Below, piece after piece: positions 11,069-23,017 of a DNA stretch of 64,000 bases. Where the stretch lies: positions 99,439 to 163,438 of the forward strand of contig QANZ01042620.1 of the NCBI GenBank assembly GCA_003254925.1, given 5' to 3'. The notes beneath the pieces were generated by a model, which made no database searches, was not told the origin of the DNA, and was given only the letters and a program-made list of their open reading frames with translations. The stretch's first letter is position 1, and each line of letters starts with the position of its first letter. The translations under genes and the position numbers were made by a program. The stretch comes from Chamaecrista fasciculata. Lineage: Eukaryota > Streptophyta > Magnoliopsida > Fabales > Fabaceae.

Positions 11069-11648
11069 AGGGGTGTTTAAACTTCGGTTTGGATCAATTT
11101 TGTCATTTTTTTCAACTGAACCAAACGGATTGAATGACAACCAAAGTCATCCAATCAATCCTGTTATTTTGAGCCAACTAAACCAATCCAAACCGATTTC
11201 AATCGGTTTGGATTGGATCAGTTAATCGATTTTCTAAATATTTATTAAATTAAAAACTAAAAAAATACAAAATATATAAAACTCTAGAAAATATAAGAAA
11301 AGATTAGAAACTGTGAATTATGATGAAGGATGGAGGATGAAGATGAAGTGATGAATGAAGAATGAAGTGTAAAATTATAAATTGTGAGATAAAAGGTGAC
11401 TAATATAAATATGGATGTTTATAGATATGGATGTTTTTTATTTAATATAATATAAATAATATTTAATTATTTTATTAATATGGTACGGTTTTATTCGGTC
11501 GGTTTTCATCTTTTTCATCCAATTCAACCGACTAGATAATTGGTTTTGGTCGGTTTTGATCGGTTCGAATTGGATTGAATCGGTTGAGTTTGGATTGGAT
11601 TGAATTGGATTGGATTGGATTGGATTGGATTGGATGTGAAGAGCCCTA
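11069..11648. mobile_element. hAT-like non-autonomous element nested in the foldback left arm
   Basis: The left end reads aggggtgtttaaac and the right end tgtgaagagcccta, short imperfect inverted termini of the TAGGG type common in plant hAT elements. The interior repeats ttggattggatt and its complement aatccaaacc. The right arm of the host foldback lacks this 580-bp block, which shows it is an insertion. A clean 8-bp target duplication was not found. Confidence 0.5.
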
Positions 11649-11681
11649 CTCCTCCCTCTATTTAAGTGTATGTGTGTGTGT

Positions 11682-11697
11682 TAGTGTGGGGTCTAGT
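11682..11697. repeat. Left copy of the LINE target-site duplication
   Basis: tagtgtggggtctagt here pairs with tagtgtaagagtctagt at 15083-15099. The uninterrupted right foldback arm has the same word once, read backwards. The 16-17 bp size fits target-primed reverse transcription. Confidence 0.6.
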
Positions 11698-14600
11698 TTA
11701 AGTGTATGTGTGTGTGTGTGTTTTTTTTTTTTTTGATATATTAAAAAACGGTGAAGGAGAATACAAGGAAAACGAACGTCCATGAATCATGACGCTAGGT
11801 GGGATCCGGGCAAACATCATGAACCCCGCGGTCCCTAGCATCATGACTTGAGGACGTTAAAAATTCGAACGCTATGTCATCAAAACTAGAAGACAACAAC
11901 GAACCATCAAAAACATTAATAAAAAAAGAGACAGAAGACTGAATCATCTTGATGACTGAACCTGGATCGGGCTTTGAATTTCTCCAAACGACTCCATTCC
12001 TGCAACTCCAAATTGCGTTAAGACTTACCAGAATAGTGAGCCATGCTTCCGAGTACCGATCCTTGTCGCGCTTCCAACGGATAATCTAGCTCGTTAGCCA
12101 AGTGCGGAAAGTACAGTTCCTGGGGTGATACCAGAATGTAATTGGTAGCCCAAACCAAACAGCCCTAGCAAAGCTACAGAGAAGGAAAGTATGCGACACC
12201 GAGTCATCCGTATTGCCACACATAGGACAAATGGTCTCACAACGCAGATGGTGGCGATTTAGGTTGGCAAAGGTGGGAATAGCATCATTATAAATCTTCC
12301 AAACAGTCAGTAGGATTCTCATAGGAGCTTTCATCTTCCAGAAATCTTTCCATGGAAAAGCAGAGATGTAATTGGTATTACCTTGACCCAGATGGTTACC
12401 ACTACTGAGGAATCTAAATCCATCGGCGGTGGTATACGACCCAGAGGCAACAGGTGTCCACACTAGGATGTCAGGAATGTGTCTTACCGGTCCTGGATGT
12501 CTGAGTAAGTTGGCCGCTTGATCCTCCGTGCAAATCATGTGAATTTTCCCCTCATCCCAAGAGTAAGATGAGAAATCAACAAGATCACTTACCAGAATAC
12601 CAGAAGATATCCACCTTATCTCCCATACCAAGTTTCCATCTACCATTATCCGTAACCAAATGGGAACAGTTTCTCACACCCTTCCAGACAATGGAATTCG
12701 AGTTCCTTGACTTAAAATCAAAATCAGAATGAGGCTTGAGATACCTGTTCCTGACCCAGGAGCCCACAATTGAACTTGGATTATTGAGCATTCTCCATGT
12801 ATGTTTTGCCAAAAGGGCCTTGTTCACCCAGCCAATATCCCGAAGTCCCAAACCTCCCACCTGCTTAGGGCTGAATAAAACTTTTCTGTTTAGAAGATGA
12901 GTTCTCATTTTGTCCCCTTTAAAGCCCCAGAAGAAATTAACCATAGCTCTGTTAATAGCCTCCGTCACTTTCTTCGGAGCCTGAAAACAAGAGAGTTTGT
13001 AACCGGGTCCGATTGAATGACAGCCTTAATCAACGTTAGTCTTCCAGCCTGCGAAAGCAACTAACTCTTCCAGCCTGCAAGTCTGTTATTAATTTTCTAG
13101 AGTAGGTCCTCGAAGTTACGCTTGAGATCCTGTCTGTCATCTACAAATACACCCAGGTACTTTCCCAGTTTATTAGTTGCCTCCACCCCAAACAGATTGG
13201 TAAGATCCTGCTTCAAAATCCTGGGTGTGTTGGGGCTTAGCACCATGTTGGATTTCTGGACATTCATAGACAAGCCCGCTTTCTGACAAAAGGCATCGAG
13301 CGTGTTCTTTAAAATCTGTGGGGAGGCATTATCAGCCCTGAAGAAAAGGATCAGATCATCAGCGTATAACAGGTGTGTGATGGACGGGCCAGTGTGAGCA
13401 AACCTAATCCCTTGACAACTCCCCTCTCTCTTAGCGTCTGTCAATAAGCAGGAGAAGACATTCATACAAAGAAGAAACAGATAGGGCGAGAGAGGATCAC
13501 CTTGCCCGAGACCACGGTGAACATTTACATTAACAGAAATCTGACCATTCAGTAACAAGGAGAAGCTGGCAGAAGAGACACAAGTCATGATGCATCTAAC
13601 TATCACTTCAGGGAATTCCATTCTTCTCAAGACTGCTTCAAGAAAGTCCCAATCAACTCGATCATAGGCTTTGGCCAAATCCAACTTAAGAGCTCCCCAA
13701 TTGGATTTTCCTCTCTTCGTATTGTGAATCACAGACATCGTTTCAGAGGCCAATAAGATATTATCAGAAATCAATCGACCTTTGATGAAAGCATTTTGAT
13801 AAGGGGAGATGATCGTGTCTATGAGATGCTGAAGACGATTCACCAACACTTTAGAAATGATTTTATAAATGACATTACACAGCTCAATCGGTCGAAAGTC
13901 TTTAAAAGTCTCAAGCATATCTGTCTTCGGTATAAGTGAGATGAAGGTTGAGTTAAAAATGCTAAGATCACAAGTACCTGCAAAGAAGTCTCTGACCAGA
14001 TTAACCAGATCATTCTACATGAAGTCCCAATATCTTTGGAAAACCGCCGCTGCAATCCCATCTGGACCTGGTGTTTTATAAGGCTTCAGCTGGAAGACAG
14101 CCAGCTTCACCTCTTCCAAGGTAAATGGTTTAGTGAGATCCAAGGACGAGGCATGTGAGATAGTAGGCAAGGAGATACCCTGTAACCAAGTCTCAACATT
14201 CCTGTCACGAGAAGTGTCATCACTGGAAAAAATGGAATCAAAGTATCATCCCGCCTCTTCCTCAATTAAGTCATAATCCTCAATCCACATACCATCTAGT
14301 CCTCGTATTCTGTGAATTTTGTTCTGAGCTCTTCTCTTTCTTACCACATTATGGAAGTATGCTGTGTTTCTGTCCCCGCGTAGCAGCCACATCTGTCTGG
14401 ATTTCTGAGCCCAGAAGATCTCTTCTCTCTCATACCATCTTTCAAGTTCCACTCTGATCTCTAGTTCCCTAACCGTAAGGTCCCTGACGGCAAGCGCAGT
14501 ATGCTTAGCAAGCAGAAGGTTTTGCGTCTGGGATAGCTCTTTCTCGAGATGAGAGATATGTCGTTGAACATGTCCGAAAACCGTCTTGTTCCAGTTTTTT

Positions 14601-15081
14601 AGATCAGTTTTAACTCTGCCAAGTTTTGTTTCTACTGCCAAAGAGGTATTATTTAGCACACAACAATGCTAGGCATTTTTGACTGTAAGATCACAGGCAC
14701 CTTCGTGCGTCCACATAGCCTCAAATCTAAAAGGCTTACCTCGAGAAGGAATACATTTGTCTGTAGTCACAAAATCCGATGCATGATCAGAAGAAGAGAT
14801 AGTGAGAGCTTCCGCAAACAAAAGGGGGAATGTGTCAAGGTACGACGGCGTGAAAAGAACCCGATCAAGCCTCTCCACCACCCTATCCTATCCATCTCTA
14901 TTGTTGCACCAAGTAAACCAGAGCCCAACAGGGACAAAATCAATCAAGCCCAATTCATTAATAAGATCAAGGAACGCCTGTGCCCCTCTTGTGTTCATGT
15001 TTCTACTGTTTTTTTTTTGTTTCATCTTAACCTGATTAAAATCTCCTATAATCATCCACGGGCCAGTAATGACAGATGCCA
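11698..15081 (-). mobile_element. 5'-truncated L1-type LINE
   Basis: A non-LTR retrotransposon on -. Its poly(A) tail appears as the T-run at 11721-11734, next to the left target duplication. A 23-bp filler repeating local sequence lies between tail and duplication. The 5' end stops inside the endonuclease domain at the right target duplication, the usual 5' truncation. It is nested in one arm of the foldback element, so it is younger than that element. Confidence 0.8.
12086..15081 (-). pseudogene. Decayed LINE ORF2 (endonuclease, reverse transcriptase, zinc-finger tail)
   Basis: The domains follow ORF2 order on -. First is the end of an exonuclease-endonuclease-phosphatase domain (15082-14669: WMIIGDFNQV, FTWCNNRDG, ERLDRVL, SDHASD). 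Then comes the pre-RT linker (14659-14246, WLLRGDRNTAYFHN). The reverse transcriptase is 13918-13097 (DFRPIELCNVIYKI, LKLDLAKAYDRVDW, GLGQGDPLSPYLF, catalytic YADD). RT C-terminal sequence follows (12968-12585, GGLGLRD, NKALLAKHTWR), then a zf-RVT tail (12646-12086, CPMCGNTDDSVSHTFLLC). An in-frame TAG near 14888 and several frameshifts break it, so it cannot make a working enzyme. Confidence 0.85.
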
Positions 15082-15897
15082 TTAGTGTAAGAGTCTAGTA
15101 TGTAAAGTAGTGTAGTGTGTGTAATTTTTTTTCTTTAAAAAATGATTTTGGGTGGATTTATTAGTAATTAGTATGTGTGGATCTAAAAAATTAAAGGTAT
15201 ATGAATTGGTAGGATTTTAGAAATTTAAGAATTAATCAAATGAATTTAAACTTAAATATTATTTAATAACGATACATTTAAATAAACATTAATTAAATAT
15301 TGGTAATTAATTTATTTTTTAGAAAAAAATATCAATAAATTTTAAAAAATTATAAAATAAAAGAATTTAGGGTGGACCAAGCAGGCTTCCATGACAAAGA
15401 TCTCATAGGGCATATACATGTAAATTGGTTTGACAGACATCGACAATTTATACAACCTTTTAATTACCTCGAAAATTTATACACCCTCAATTCTTTTATT
15501 TTATAATTTTTCAAAATTTATTAATATTTTTTCTGAAAAATAAATTAACTACCAGTATTTAATTAATTTAATTAAACTTTCTAAAATATTGTATTATTTA
15601 TTTAATGTTTATTTAAATGTAACGTTATTAAATAATATTTAAGTTTAAATTCATTTTATTAATTCTTAAAATTCTAAAACCCTGCCCATTCCTATATCTT
15701 AAATTCTTAAATCTACACATACTAATTGCTAATAAATCCACCCAAAATTATTTTTTAAAGAAAAAAAATTACACACACTACACTACTTTACACACTAGAC
15801 CCTACACTAACACACACACATACACTTAAATAGAGGGAGAGGCAACGTCCTCCTCCCTCTTAAATTGGTCCAAAAACGTGCTGGCCAGCACGTTTTT

Positions 15898-16130
15898 AGA
15901 CTAACATGTGTCAATCTGAAAACGTGTTGGTCCATCACATTTTTAAACTCTCTCATAATTAAACGTATATCCAGCCTCCAAAAAACAACACTTTTTTCTT
16001 ATACATATTTTAATTATAAAAGTAATATATTAACCATATATAATATTCATTTAAATTAATTTTCTACAATGGTATTTTTTGAATTAAAATATTATTTAAC
16101 TAAATATAGGTTTATTATTACATTTATACA
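15898..16130. other. AT-rich intergenic DNA
   Basis: Short gene-free stretch, with one more acgtgttggtcc word like the foldback terminus at 15920. Confidence 0.5.
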
Positions 16131-16890
16131 TGGTGCGAACCCACAAGGGAAAATCCCACGAACCCACTACCAAGTTGAAATATACAATCCCAAGAAAGCT
16201 AAACAAAGGCTTAGATGATCACACTTGAACCTTTGAACTTGAACGAACAAATACCTGAAGTGTTGGAAAACGCCACAAGGATGATCAAGCCTTGATAAGT
16301 CTATAAGTTGAACGAAGAACCCTGGAGAGAACACACTCGATCTCACAAGTTGAATAAACCAAACTCATAATATTATAAACTCAAATCTAAAATCTAAATT
16401 TCAAAAGGTCTTAAAGGAGTATTTATACTCTAAGTGAAAAGAAACCCGAATGAGTCATGAAACACTAAACCCAACTATAATAAAACCCGGATTGACTTTT
16501 ACACATGAAGCCCAACTAATTAAAATAATAAAACTGATTTAATTGTCTTAAAGTACTAATGGACTTCAAATACATTATCCCAAAACTTATAAAATTCGCA
16601 CTAAAATAAAACTCAAAATAAAAACATCAAATTAAGCCCAAAATATAATTATTTAGGCCCAAATGAGTCTTCGTATATGCAGTACTTGGTCTAATCTCTT
16701 TAAATTCAAGTCTTTGAGCCAAAAATAGGTTGTATTGCTCCACATTCAGCCCATACCAAGCACATGACGTTTTCACCATTATTTGTTGGCCCAATTGCTA
16801 TTTGCTTCTCCCAATTGCTAGGCGTTTTGCATCATCCTCTCTCTCTTCAGAAGGATTTGCCCTCAAATCTTTAACATATGCCCTTTCCTT
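16131..16890 (-). repeat. Possible LTR or LTR fragment (uncertain)
   Basis: No gene is visible. The block is less AT-rich than its flanks, has repeated acccg/gccca words, and carries a - strand TATA-like motif (GAGTATAAATACTCC read on -, about 16408-16425). These features resemble a plant LTR read on -. The ends TG/CA and a target duplication could not be fixed. Confidence 0.25.
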
Positions 16891-17372
16891 ATTATTTCGC
16901 ATCAATACATATATATTATTTTTTTTCATCAATTAATTAATCTTTTAGTGATTTCTTAAGGTTAAACTATTCACTTGATAATAGAGTGCAAGTCCTTGAC
17001 CATTTAAATATTGAATGATGGGTTCAAATTTAAAAATATTTTATACAATAATAGAGATTTCAGTATTTGTTGAACTAATGTTTTAATCAATTATTGAACT
17101 AGTAAAATTATCCAGTCATAAATTAATTGGTTCAATCGGTAGTTGTTAAACCAAATAATGTCATCTATAAAAAATTAGTATTAATGATATTTTTTAACAA
17201 AATATATATATATGTATCACGTAATGAATTTATAACAAAAATTAAATTATTGTAATCAAAATGTCACAATAAAACTAACCCATTTGTATTTGTAATTTAT
17301 ATATTAAAGTAACTTAAAAAGTAATAATATAAACTGTATACTTTTACTTTATAATTTCATATATATAAGTTA
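16891..17372. other. AT-rich intergenic DNA
   Basis: No gene or clear repeat seen. Confidence 0.5.
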
Positions 17373-17711
17373 GGCCAGAGTGTAAATTTGTTCCGATATT
17401 TTTTGCTTTGTTCCCAATTTGGTCATATATTTTTTTTGTTATAAATTTGATCTCATATTTTTGGGTCCATTGCGGAATTTGTTTTATATCTTTAGGTCAT
17501 GTGCAAAAGTAATCTCATATCTTTGTAAAACGATCAATTAACGATTGATCCTTTTATAAAGATGTGAGACCAATTCTGCAACCTAGCCAAAAGATATGAG
17601 ACCAAATTGTGACTTTTTGTAAAGATATGAAACTAAAAGTGCAATAAAAAATCATACAAGACCAAATTGGAAACTTAATAAAAGATATGGGACCAAATTT
17701 ACACTTTGACC
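17373..17711. mobile_element. MITE of the 'gg(c/t)caaagt' family, copy B
   Basis: Termini are ggccagagtgtaaattt and aaatttacactttgacc, with inverted ggtctcatatcttt words inside. Flanking 9-mers tataagtta (17364-17372) and tataattta (17712-17720) match at 8 of 9. It belongs to the same family as the element at 5812-6169. Confidence 0.65.
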
Positions 17712-17729
17712 TATAATTTATGTTATAAT

Positions 17730-19190
17730 TAATTTTACAAGAAAAAGTATAAAGTAAATATTGTTTTTTCATAACTAATAATTAAATTCAAAGTCTAACT
17801 AAACAATGTGATAAAAATTTTAACAAAATTCAAAAAAAAAAATTACTTTCTAAAATATTCTAGTGATTCAATTGATTGATCAGTTTAATTTTAATCGGAT
17901 TAATTTAATTCAATAATTCAAACGGTCCAAATATTCCAATTTGTTCTTTTCTACAATTCTTCTTTTTTTTGGGTACAGTCTTTTCTACAATTATTGATTG
18001 AACCATTGGGTTCCGTTCATATTTTGAAACAACGGGTCGAAAAAAACGTTCGTAATGATTTGACTTAAACTAAATTTTTCTGCAAAATTAAAATAATTAA
18101 AAACTTTATAGAATAGAACCATCTAAATTGATTTTAGATATTAATCACATAAGTCAAAGTTAGATATGTTAAATAAAAGTTGGACTTCAATGTTACTAAA
18201 GTCTAAAGGACAACTGATTATTGACCCAAAAAATTGCAACCCCTTAATGTTGGAGATGCTTTGAAAAGAAATTGTCAAGTCAATATTTTTATACATTTTT
18301 GTTTTTTTTAACTTTAAGAAGATAACATATGGTATGACAAACAGTATAGACTATAAAGATTATCATCAAAATTTTCAAAGGATACCCAAAATATTATAGT
18401 GAAAATTTACTATTTGATCTCATAATTTTTAATAAGTCAACAATTTAGTCCCTTAAAAATGGAAATAGATAACTTAATCATTGGTTTTTTACAACCTCAA
18501 GTGTTTAGTTTTTCATACATTGTCTTTTAGCTAACATGATTATATGAATGTTAATTGTTGACGTACCTTAAATAAAGGTAGTGTAGTATCTTAATTAATT
18601 AGATTAAAATCAAACATAAACCTAAACCAAAATAGGTTTGTTTCCACTAATTTCAAACTAATAATAATGGTAAGACTGAGACTGAGATTTATTGTCACTA
18701 TTTTTTCCACATTTATAATTCATATTTGGAGGAAGAAGAGAAGACAAAAAATAATATTCTTGAACCCTAATTGTTGCGAGTGCAAAAATTCTAATAGAGA
18801 CTGAGACAGATTGTAGTAATTCTTCTTATTATCTTATTATTGTTGCTTTAAGTCGGTTTATATCTTTTTTTAGAACAACCATTGGGGTTGCCTGTCTTCC
18901 TGTGTGGAAGAGTTTGTCTCTTTTAGATGACTTTATTTATTTTTCCTATTTTTTAGATAGTTGTAGCTTTAGTTGGATCCTTAGATTCATTAACTTGGCA
19001 GTTGATTATCTTGCCAATTTGTCTAAAAGGAGGATGGGTTATAAACCTCCCACCTTCGTCAATTGATATCCTGTCTAGTGTTGTTGTTTATACTACGGAG
19101 GGATTGACTATTTTTACTTTGTTTTCGTTTGTATTGTGTTTGGCTTTGCCTTACTTTTGAATGAATTATGTTTCACTTAAAAAAAATATT
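17730..19190. other. Intergenic DNA; possible LINE-like 3' tail at 18880-19190
   Basis: No gene is visible. From about 18880 the sequence becomes richer in G/T on +, runs through ggatgggttataaacctccc and ttttgaatgaattatg, and ends in an A-run at 19181-19188. This is how many plant LINE 3' ends look. No ORF or target duplication supports it, so the LINE reading is tentative. Confidence 0.3.
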
Positions 19191-19736
19191 AATGTGCAAT
19201 ATTTAATAATGATATATTTTTTTTTTTGCCAGAAATAGGAATGGACAAAACACTCACTTTCCAAATAACGATATATGTGCATTCATAAATTGGCAAAAAA
19301 AATGTAATTAAATGTTAATACTATGATTAAAAAGATTAAATAGTTGACGACTTGACGTTAGTAATTATTCAAGAGTTATATATTATATTTCTATTATTTA
19401 TGAACCAAATCATTAAAAATGTAAAAATTTAGAAACAGATAATAAATTTCACGATATTAGGCTATTGAGCAAAGCAAAGCTACATTTATACCTCCAATAA
19501 ATTGAGACTTTGATAATTAATATGATTATAATTTATATTTTTATTTTAAAACAGACATAAAAAATCCTTAATAATCATAAACCTAATCGAATGATAGAGA
19601 AATCTATCTATATTATTTTTCTTATTATTATCTCACCACACATTACAATTTACCCATCACTCTCATTATTATCCATATATAGGCACTCACTCTTTCCTTT
19701 CAACAACGGCGGTCCTCCAAAACAAACCACACAATC

Positions 19737-20108
19737 TTATGAAGTATAGACACTGACACAGATACGGGACATAACACAGACATGGACATGAAGTATAGAC
19801 ACTGACACAGATACGGGACATAACACAGACATGGACACATTGATATGACAGATTTCTAAAATTACACGACACAATATGGAAAATATTTATATATATAAAT
19901 AAATAAAAATTCATAAATTTTAATAATTACAATATCTATTCGTAATATATGTCATACGTGATAGTTTTTTCTATTTTTTGTCATGATAAAGTCACAAAAA
20001 TTAATTTTATATTTTGAAACTTATGAATATGTGTCGGACGGGTGTCGGACACGAACACATGTCTAACACAGCAACACGTTATCAAAATAAAGTGTCCATG
20101 CTTCATAG
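19737..20108. mobile_element. hAT-like MITE with GACAC-rich termini, copy 1
   Basis: Termini are tatgaagtatagacactgac on the left and gtgtccatgcttcata on the right, inverted relative to each other. The interior is AT-rich. The left terminus is duplicated in tandem (49-bp units 19741-19789 and 19790-19837). It is a relative of the element at 21537-21882. No clean target duplication was seen. Confidence 0.6.
19741..19837. repeat. Two tandem 49-bp copies of a MITE terminus
   Basis: The unit runs from gaagtatagacactgac to acagacatggaca(t/c). The two copies are almost identical, pointing to a recent duplication of the left terminal repeat. Confidence 0.85.
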
Positions 20109-20436
20109 TACAACGTGTTTCAAAATTCGGCCACCACTTGTGTTCCTGTATTTGCTATTATTATTAGGGAAAATTAATCATTTGGTCATTATATTTGACT
20201 TAAAATTCTAATTTAGTCCATACAGTTTTATTTCTTAATCAAGTCCTTATACTTTGTAAATGTTTAAGTTTAAATCTCTACTACTTAAATATTTATTTAG
20301 AGCTATATAAGATAATCAATAATGATATAAAAATAGATCTAATAATAAATAGTATTTAAAATTTCAATGTTGATTTTATTTGATATTTAATGAATAAATA
20401 TTATATGTATTTCTTTTACAAGAGCTTTTAAAAATA

Positions 20437-20664
20437 GGGTAATGCTAACGAGTGCCCTTAAGGCACTCGTTAAGGTGCATTTATTGCATTTTGAAAATGG
20501 AAATTCTACTTTGAAAAAGAAAATTTACGTCAAAATTTCATTTTTCAAAATTATTGCTTCATTAAAATTCTCAGGTAAATTTCCTTTTTCAAAGTGAAAT
20601 TTCCTTTTCAGAATGCAATAAATGCACCTTAACGAGTGCCCTTAAGCACTCGTTAGCATTACCC
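20437..20664. mobile_element. 228-bp Mutator-like MITE with exact 9-bp target duplication
   Basis: The element starts GGGTAATGCTAACGAGTGCC and ends with its near-exact inverse, giving inverted termini of about 50 bp that also contain an internal palindrome (gagtgcccttaaggcactc). The 9-mer ttaaaaata flanks it exactly (20428-20436 and 20665-20673), the Mutator hallmark. It has no coding content. Confidence 0.85.
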
Positions 20665-20673
20665 TTAAAAATA

Positions 20674-21536
20674 ATATTATTACATAGTTAAGTTGTAAAG
20701 ACTTCAGTCCAACAAAAAAAAAAGTTGTAATGACTAAAATTTTAAAGATTTACAAAGTTAGGAACTAATTTAAAAATAAATAAATAAATTTATTTGGACT
20801 AAGTTAAAGTTTTAAATAAAGTATAAATACTGAATAATTAATTTTCTTTATTATTATTATTATTTTGGGTTACCACTATCTAGATTTTATTACGCATAAT
20901 TAGATTCAGAACTTAATCATAATTAAGATTTAGGGTAAATTACGCAAAAAGAGTCATGCGATTTGATCCATTTTCAAATAGGGTCACTGTTGTTTAAAAA
21001 GTGTCAAATAAGGGTCATGTGGTTTGCTTTGTTAACAAAAAGGGTCCTTGGGTATATTCCGGTCCAAAATTTAACGAAAATTTTAGCTAAAATACTATTT
21101 TGAGACCCTAACTATTATTTTTTATGCATTTGACTCCTTATTGATATGAGAGGAAAAAAAAAGTTTTGTAATGATAAATGTAATTTCACCCTCTCTCTCT
21201 CTCTAGTCTCCCTCTAACATCTCGATCTCGATCTCTCTCTCTGGTCTCTCTCTATCATTCTTTAGAGATAAATTATGTGACGATGGATTTCAGATTGAAC
21301 CCTTCTCACATACTCAATTTATATTATCAAATATCAATTGAGTCATAACTCGTAAATCTTTATTGTCGTTTAATTAAGCTACATTTGTGAAAACCGTGAC
21401 AATATTCCATCATTAATTCATCTAGGTGTGGCCTAAGGAGTATATGTTAGAGGGTAATTAATATGCTAATTAAACAACCGATTAATTGACATAAATGTTG
21501 ACCATGTCCATCCATGAATTTTGATAGGGTCACTCC
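20674..21536. other. Intergenic DNA with one orphan MITE terminus
   Basis: No gene is visible. From 20937 the sequence reads gggtaaattacgcaaaaagagtc...ggtcatgtggtttg, like the terminus of a 'gggtaaatta' Mutator-like MITE (compare 52727-53156), but no matching right end was found. A (CT)n-rich tract lies at about 21187-21255. Confidence 0.45.
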
Positions 21537-21882
21537 CTAAGAAGCATGGACACTGACACGGACACGGGACACGACACGGACACGGACACAGCGACACGCT
21601 AGACTCTCAAAATTACGCGACACGACACGGCATATATTTATATATAAAAATAATTAAATATTCATAATTTTTAATGAAAAATTTAAAAATTATAAGTTTT
21701 ATTCATAATATATGTCATATGTATTATTATTTTCTCTTATATGTCATGTTAAAGTCACAAAAAATTGATTTATATTTTAAAATTTATGAATATGTGTCGT
21801 GTCAGTGTCGTACGGGTGTCGGACACCGACACGTGTCCGACACGGCGACACGCCCTCAAAATGAAGTGTCCATGCTTCTTAG
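21537..21882. mobile_element. hAT-like MITE with GACAC-rich termini, copy 2
   Basis: The termini ctaagaagcatggacac and gtgtccatgcttcttag are exact inverses. The 8-mer gtcactcc flanks the element on both sides (21529-21536 and 21883-21890), the size expected of hAT transposition. The interior carries repeated gacacgg/ccgtgtc words and an AT-rich middle. Confidence 0.8.
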
Positions 21883-21890
21883 GTCACTCC

Positions 21891-22955
21891 AAATTCAAAA
21901 GCTATAATAACTATAAGCCAAATAAACAGAAGTCCCTTTACAAACGGCACTTACAAAAAGTCCAAATAATCTTTCAATTCCACTCTCAATAATTATAAGC
22001 AAAATCATTATGCCTCCTATGTTTCCCTCCCTAATCAACCTTCTTCACTTTAATTTCCCATGACAATATAATCACAATAAAAGCCTTGAATATTCAGACC
22101 CATATTCATCACGGCAGCTTGAAAGTAGCATCTACCTATATATATATATATACTCTCTCTCCTTTTCCCAGGTAAGTTGTAGAAAGGACTAATTTATGCA
22201 AAAAAAAAAGCAAAGAGAGTGTTGCCTCATTATATATAGAGTTAGAATGTTATTTAATTAAGCGATATGAGACTTCAACATGCCCAACATAGGAGTGTGA
22301 AGTCAACGGGTTATTCTCGAAACAGTTTATAATAAGGTTCATCCATCCATACATGTCCAAACCACGCTCTAATATCATGTAAAAATGTCTAACTCACCTC
22401 AAAAGAGCTCTTAAAGAGAGAGGGATGCCTCAATCTATATAGAGAGTTAGAAGGTCTTTAACTAAACCATGTGAGACTTCAACATAAGTCTTTGGTGTAA
22501 GAGGTAAACGACTTCTTATCACTTAAGTAAAGTCTTAAATTTAAAACTTCGTGTAACAAAATTGAATCCTCTGTAGTTGATTGCTCTCAATTTTTCGGTA
22601 ATTAGTTATTATTTTGTCGTCATGTACATGAGACAAATTGTTTTACTTAAACAAAACTTAATTAAAATCATACATTTTAATCTTATCTTTTTCAGATGAC
22701 TTTTTCATTCCTCAAAGTCTTTTAGTGTAACGTGCTTAAACTTTTAATGGTCAGGAGGACTTAGATTTTTTGCTACTCCTATCCTATTATTGTTTTCTCC
22801 ACAAAAATATATTGAACCTGTCTTTTAATTTGCACACCTATTTTGAACTGTTAAATCCAAATGCATACTTTGTTTTTTTCCCACGCTCATAACGTGTTCG
22901 ATGTTTTTTCTCACTAAGCTCTCTCTTCAGAAATCAGAATTCATCCACCATCTCT
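21891..22955. other. Intergenic DNA upstream of LecRK copy 2
   Basis: No gene is visible. It holds an (AT)n stretch at about 22138-22150 and two loosely repeated blocks (about 22215-22340 and 22410-22500) sharing tatatagagttagaa and gagacttcaacat, probably an old dispersed repeat present twice. Confidence 0.45.
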
Positions 22956-22961
22956 TATAAA
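22956..22961 (+). promoter_or_regulatory. TATA box of the second lectin receptor kinase gene
   Basis: TATAAA lies 62 nt upstream of the ATG at 23018, the same spacing as in the paralogue (6743 to 6805). Confidence 0.65.
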
Positions 22962-23017
22962 AGTATTGAATACTAAAGTCTCTTGGCTTTGTTTAACTCT
23001 TGTGCTTCCACAATCTG

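Larger units (their letters stand above)
11030..15897. mobile_element. Large foldback (inverted-repeat) element, twice interrupted
   Basis: The outer termini are aaaacgtgctggcc (11030-11043) and ggccagcacgttttt (to 15897). The left arm continues through ctccctctatttaagtgtatg (about 11652-11672) and, after a LINE insertion, 15100-15376. The right arm 15482-15865 is its reverse complement, including the words acacactacactactttaca and tatttaagtgtatgtg read backwards. The loop is about 15377-15481. Without the insertions, each arm is roughly 400 bp. No transposase remains, and no flanking target duplication could be set. The inner boundaries are clear; the outer ones are good to a few bases. Confidence 0.65.

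Noticed and set aside
14666..15085. 139-aa + strand ORF
   Set aside because: Antisense shadow of the LINE endonuclease region.
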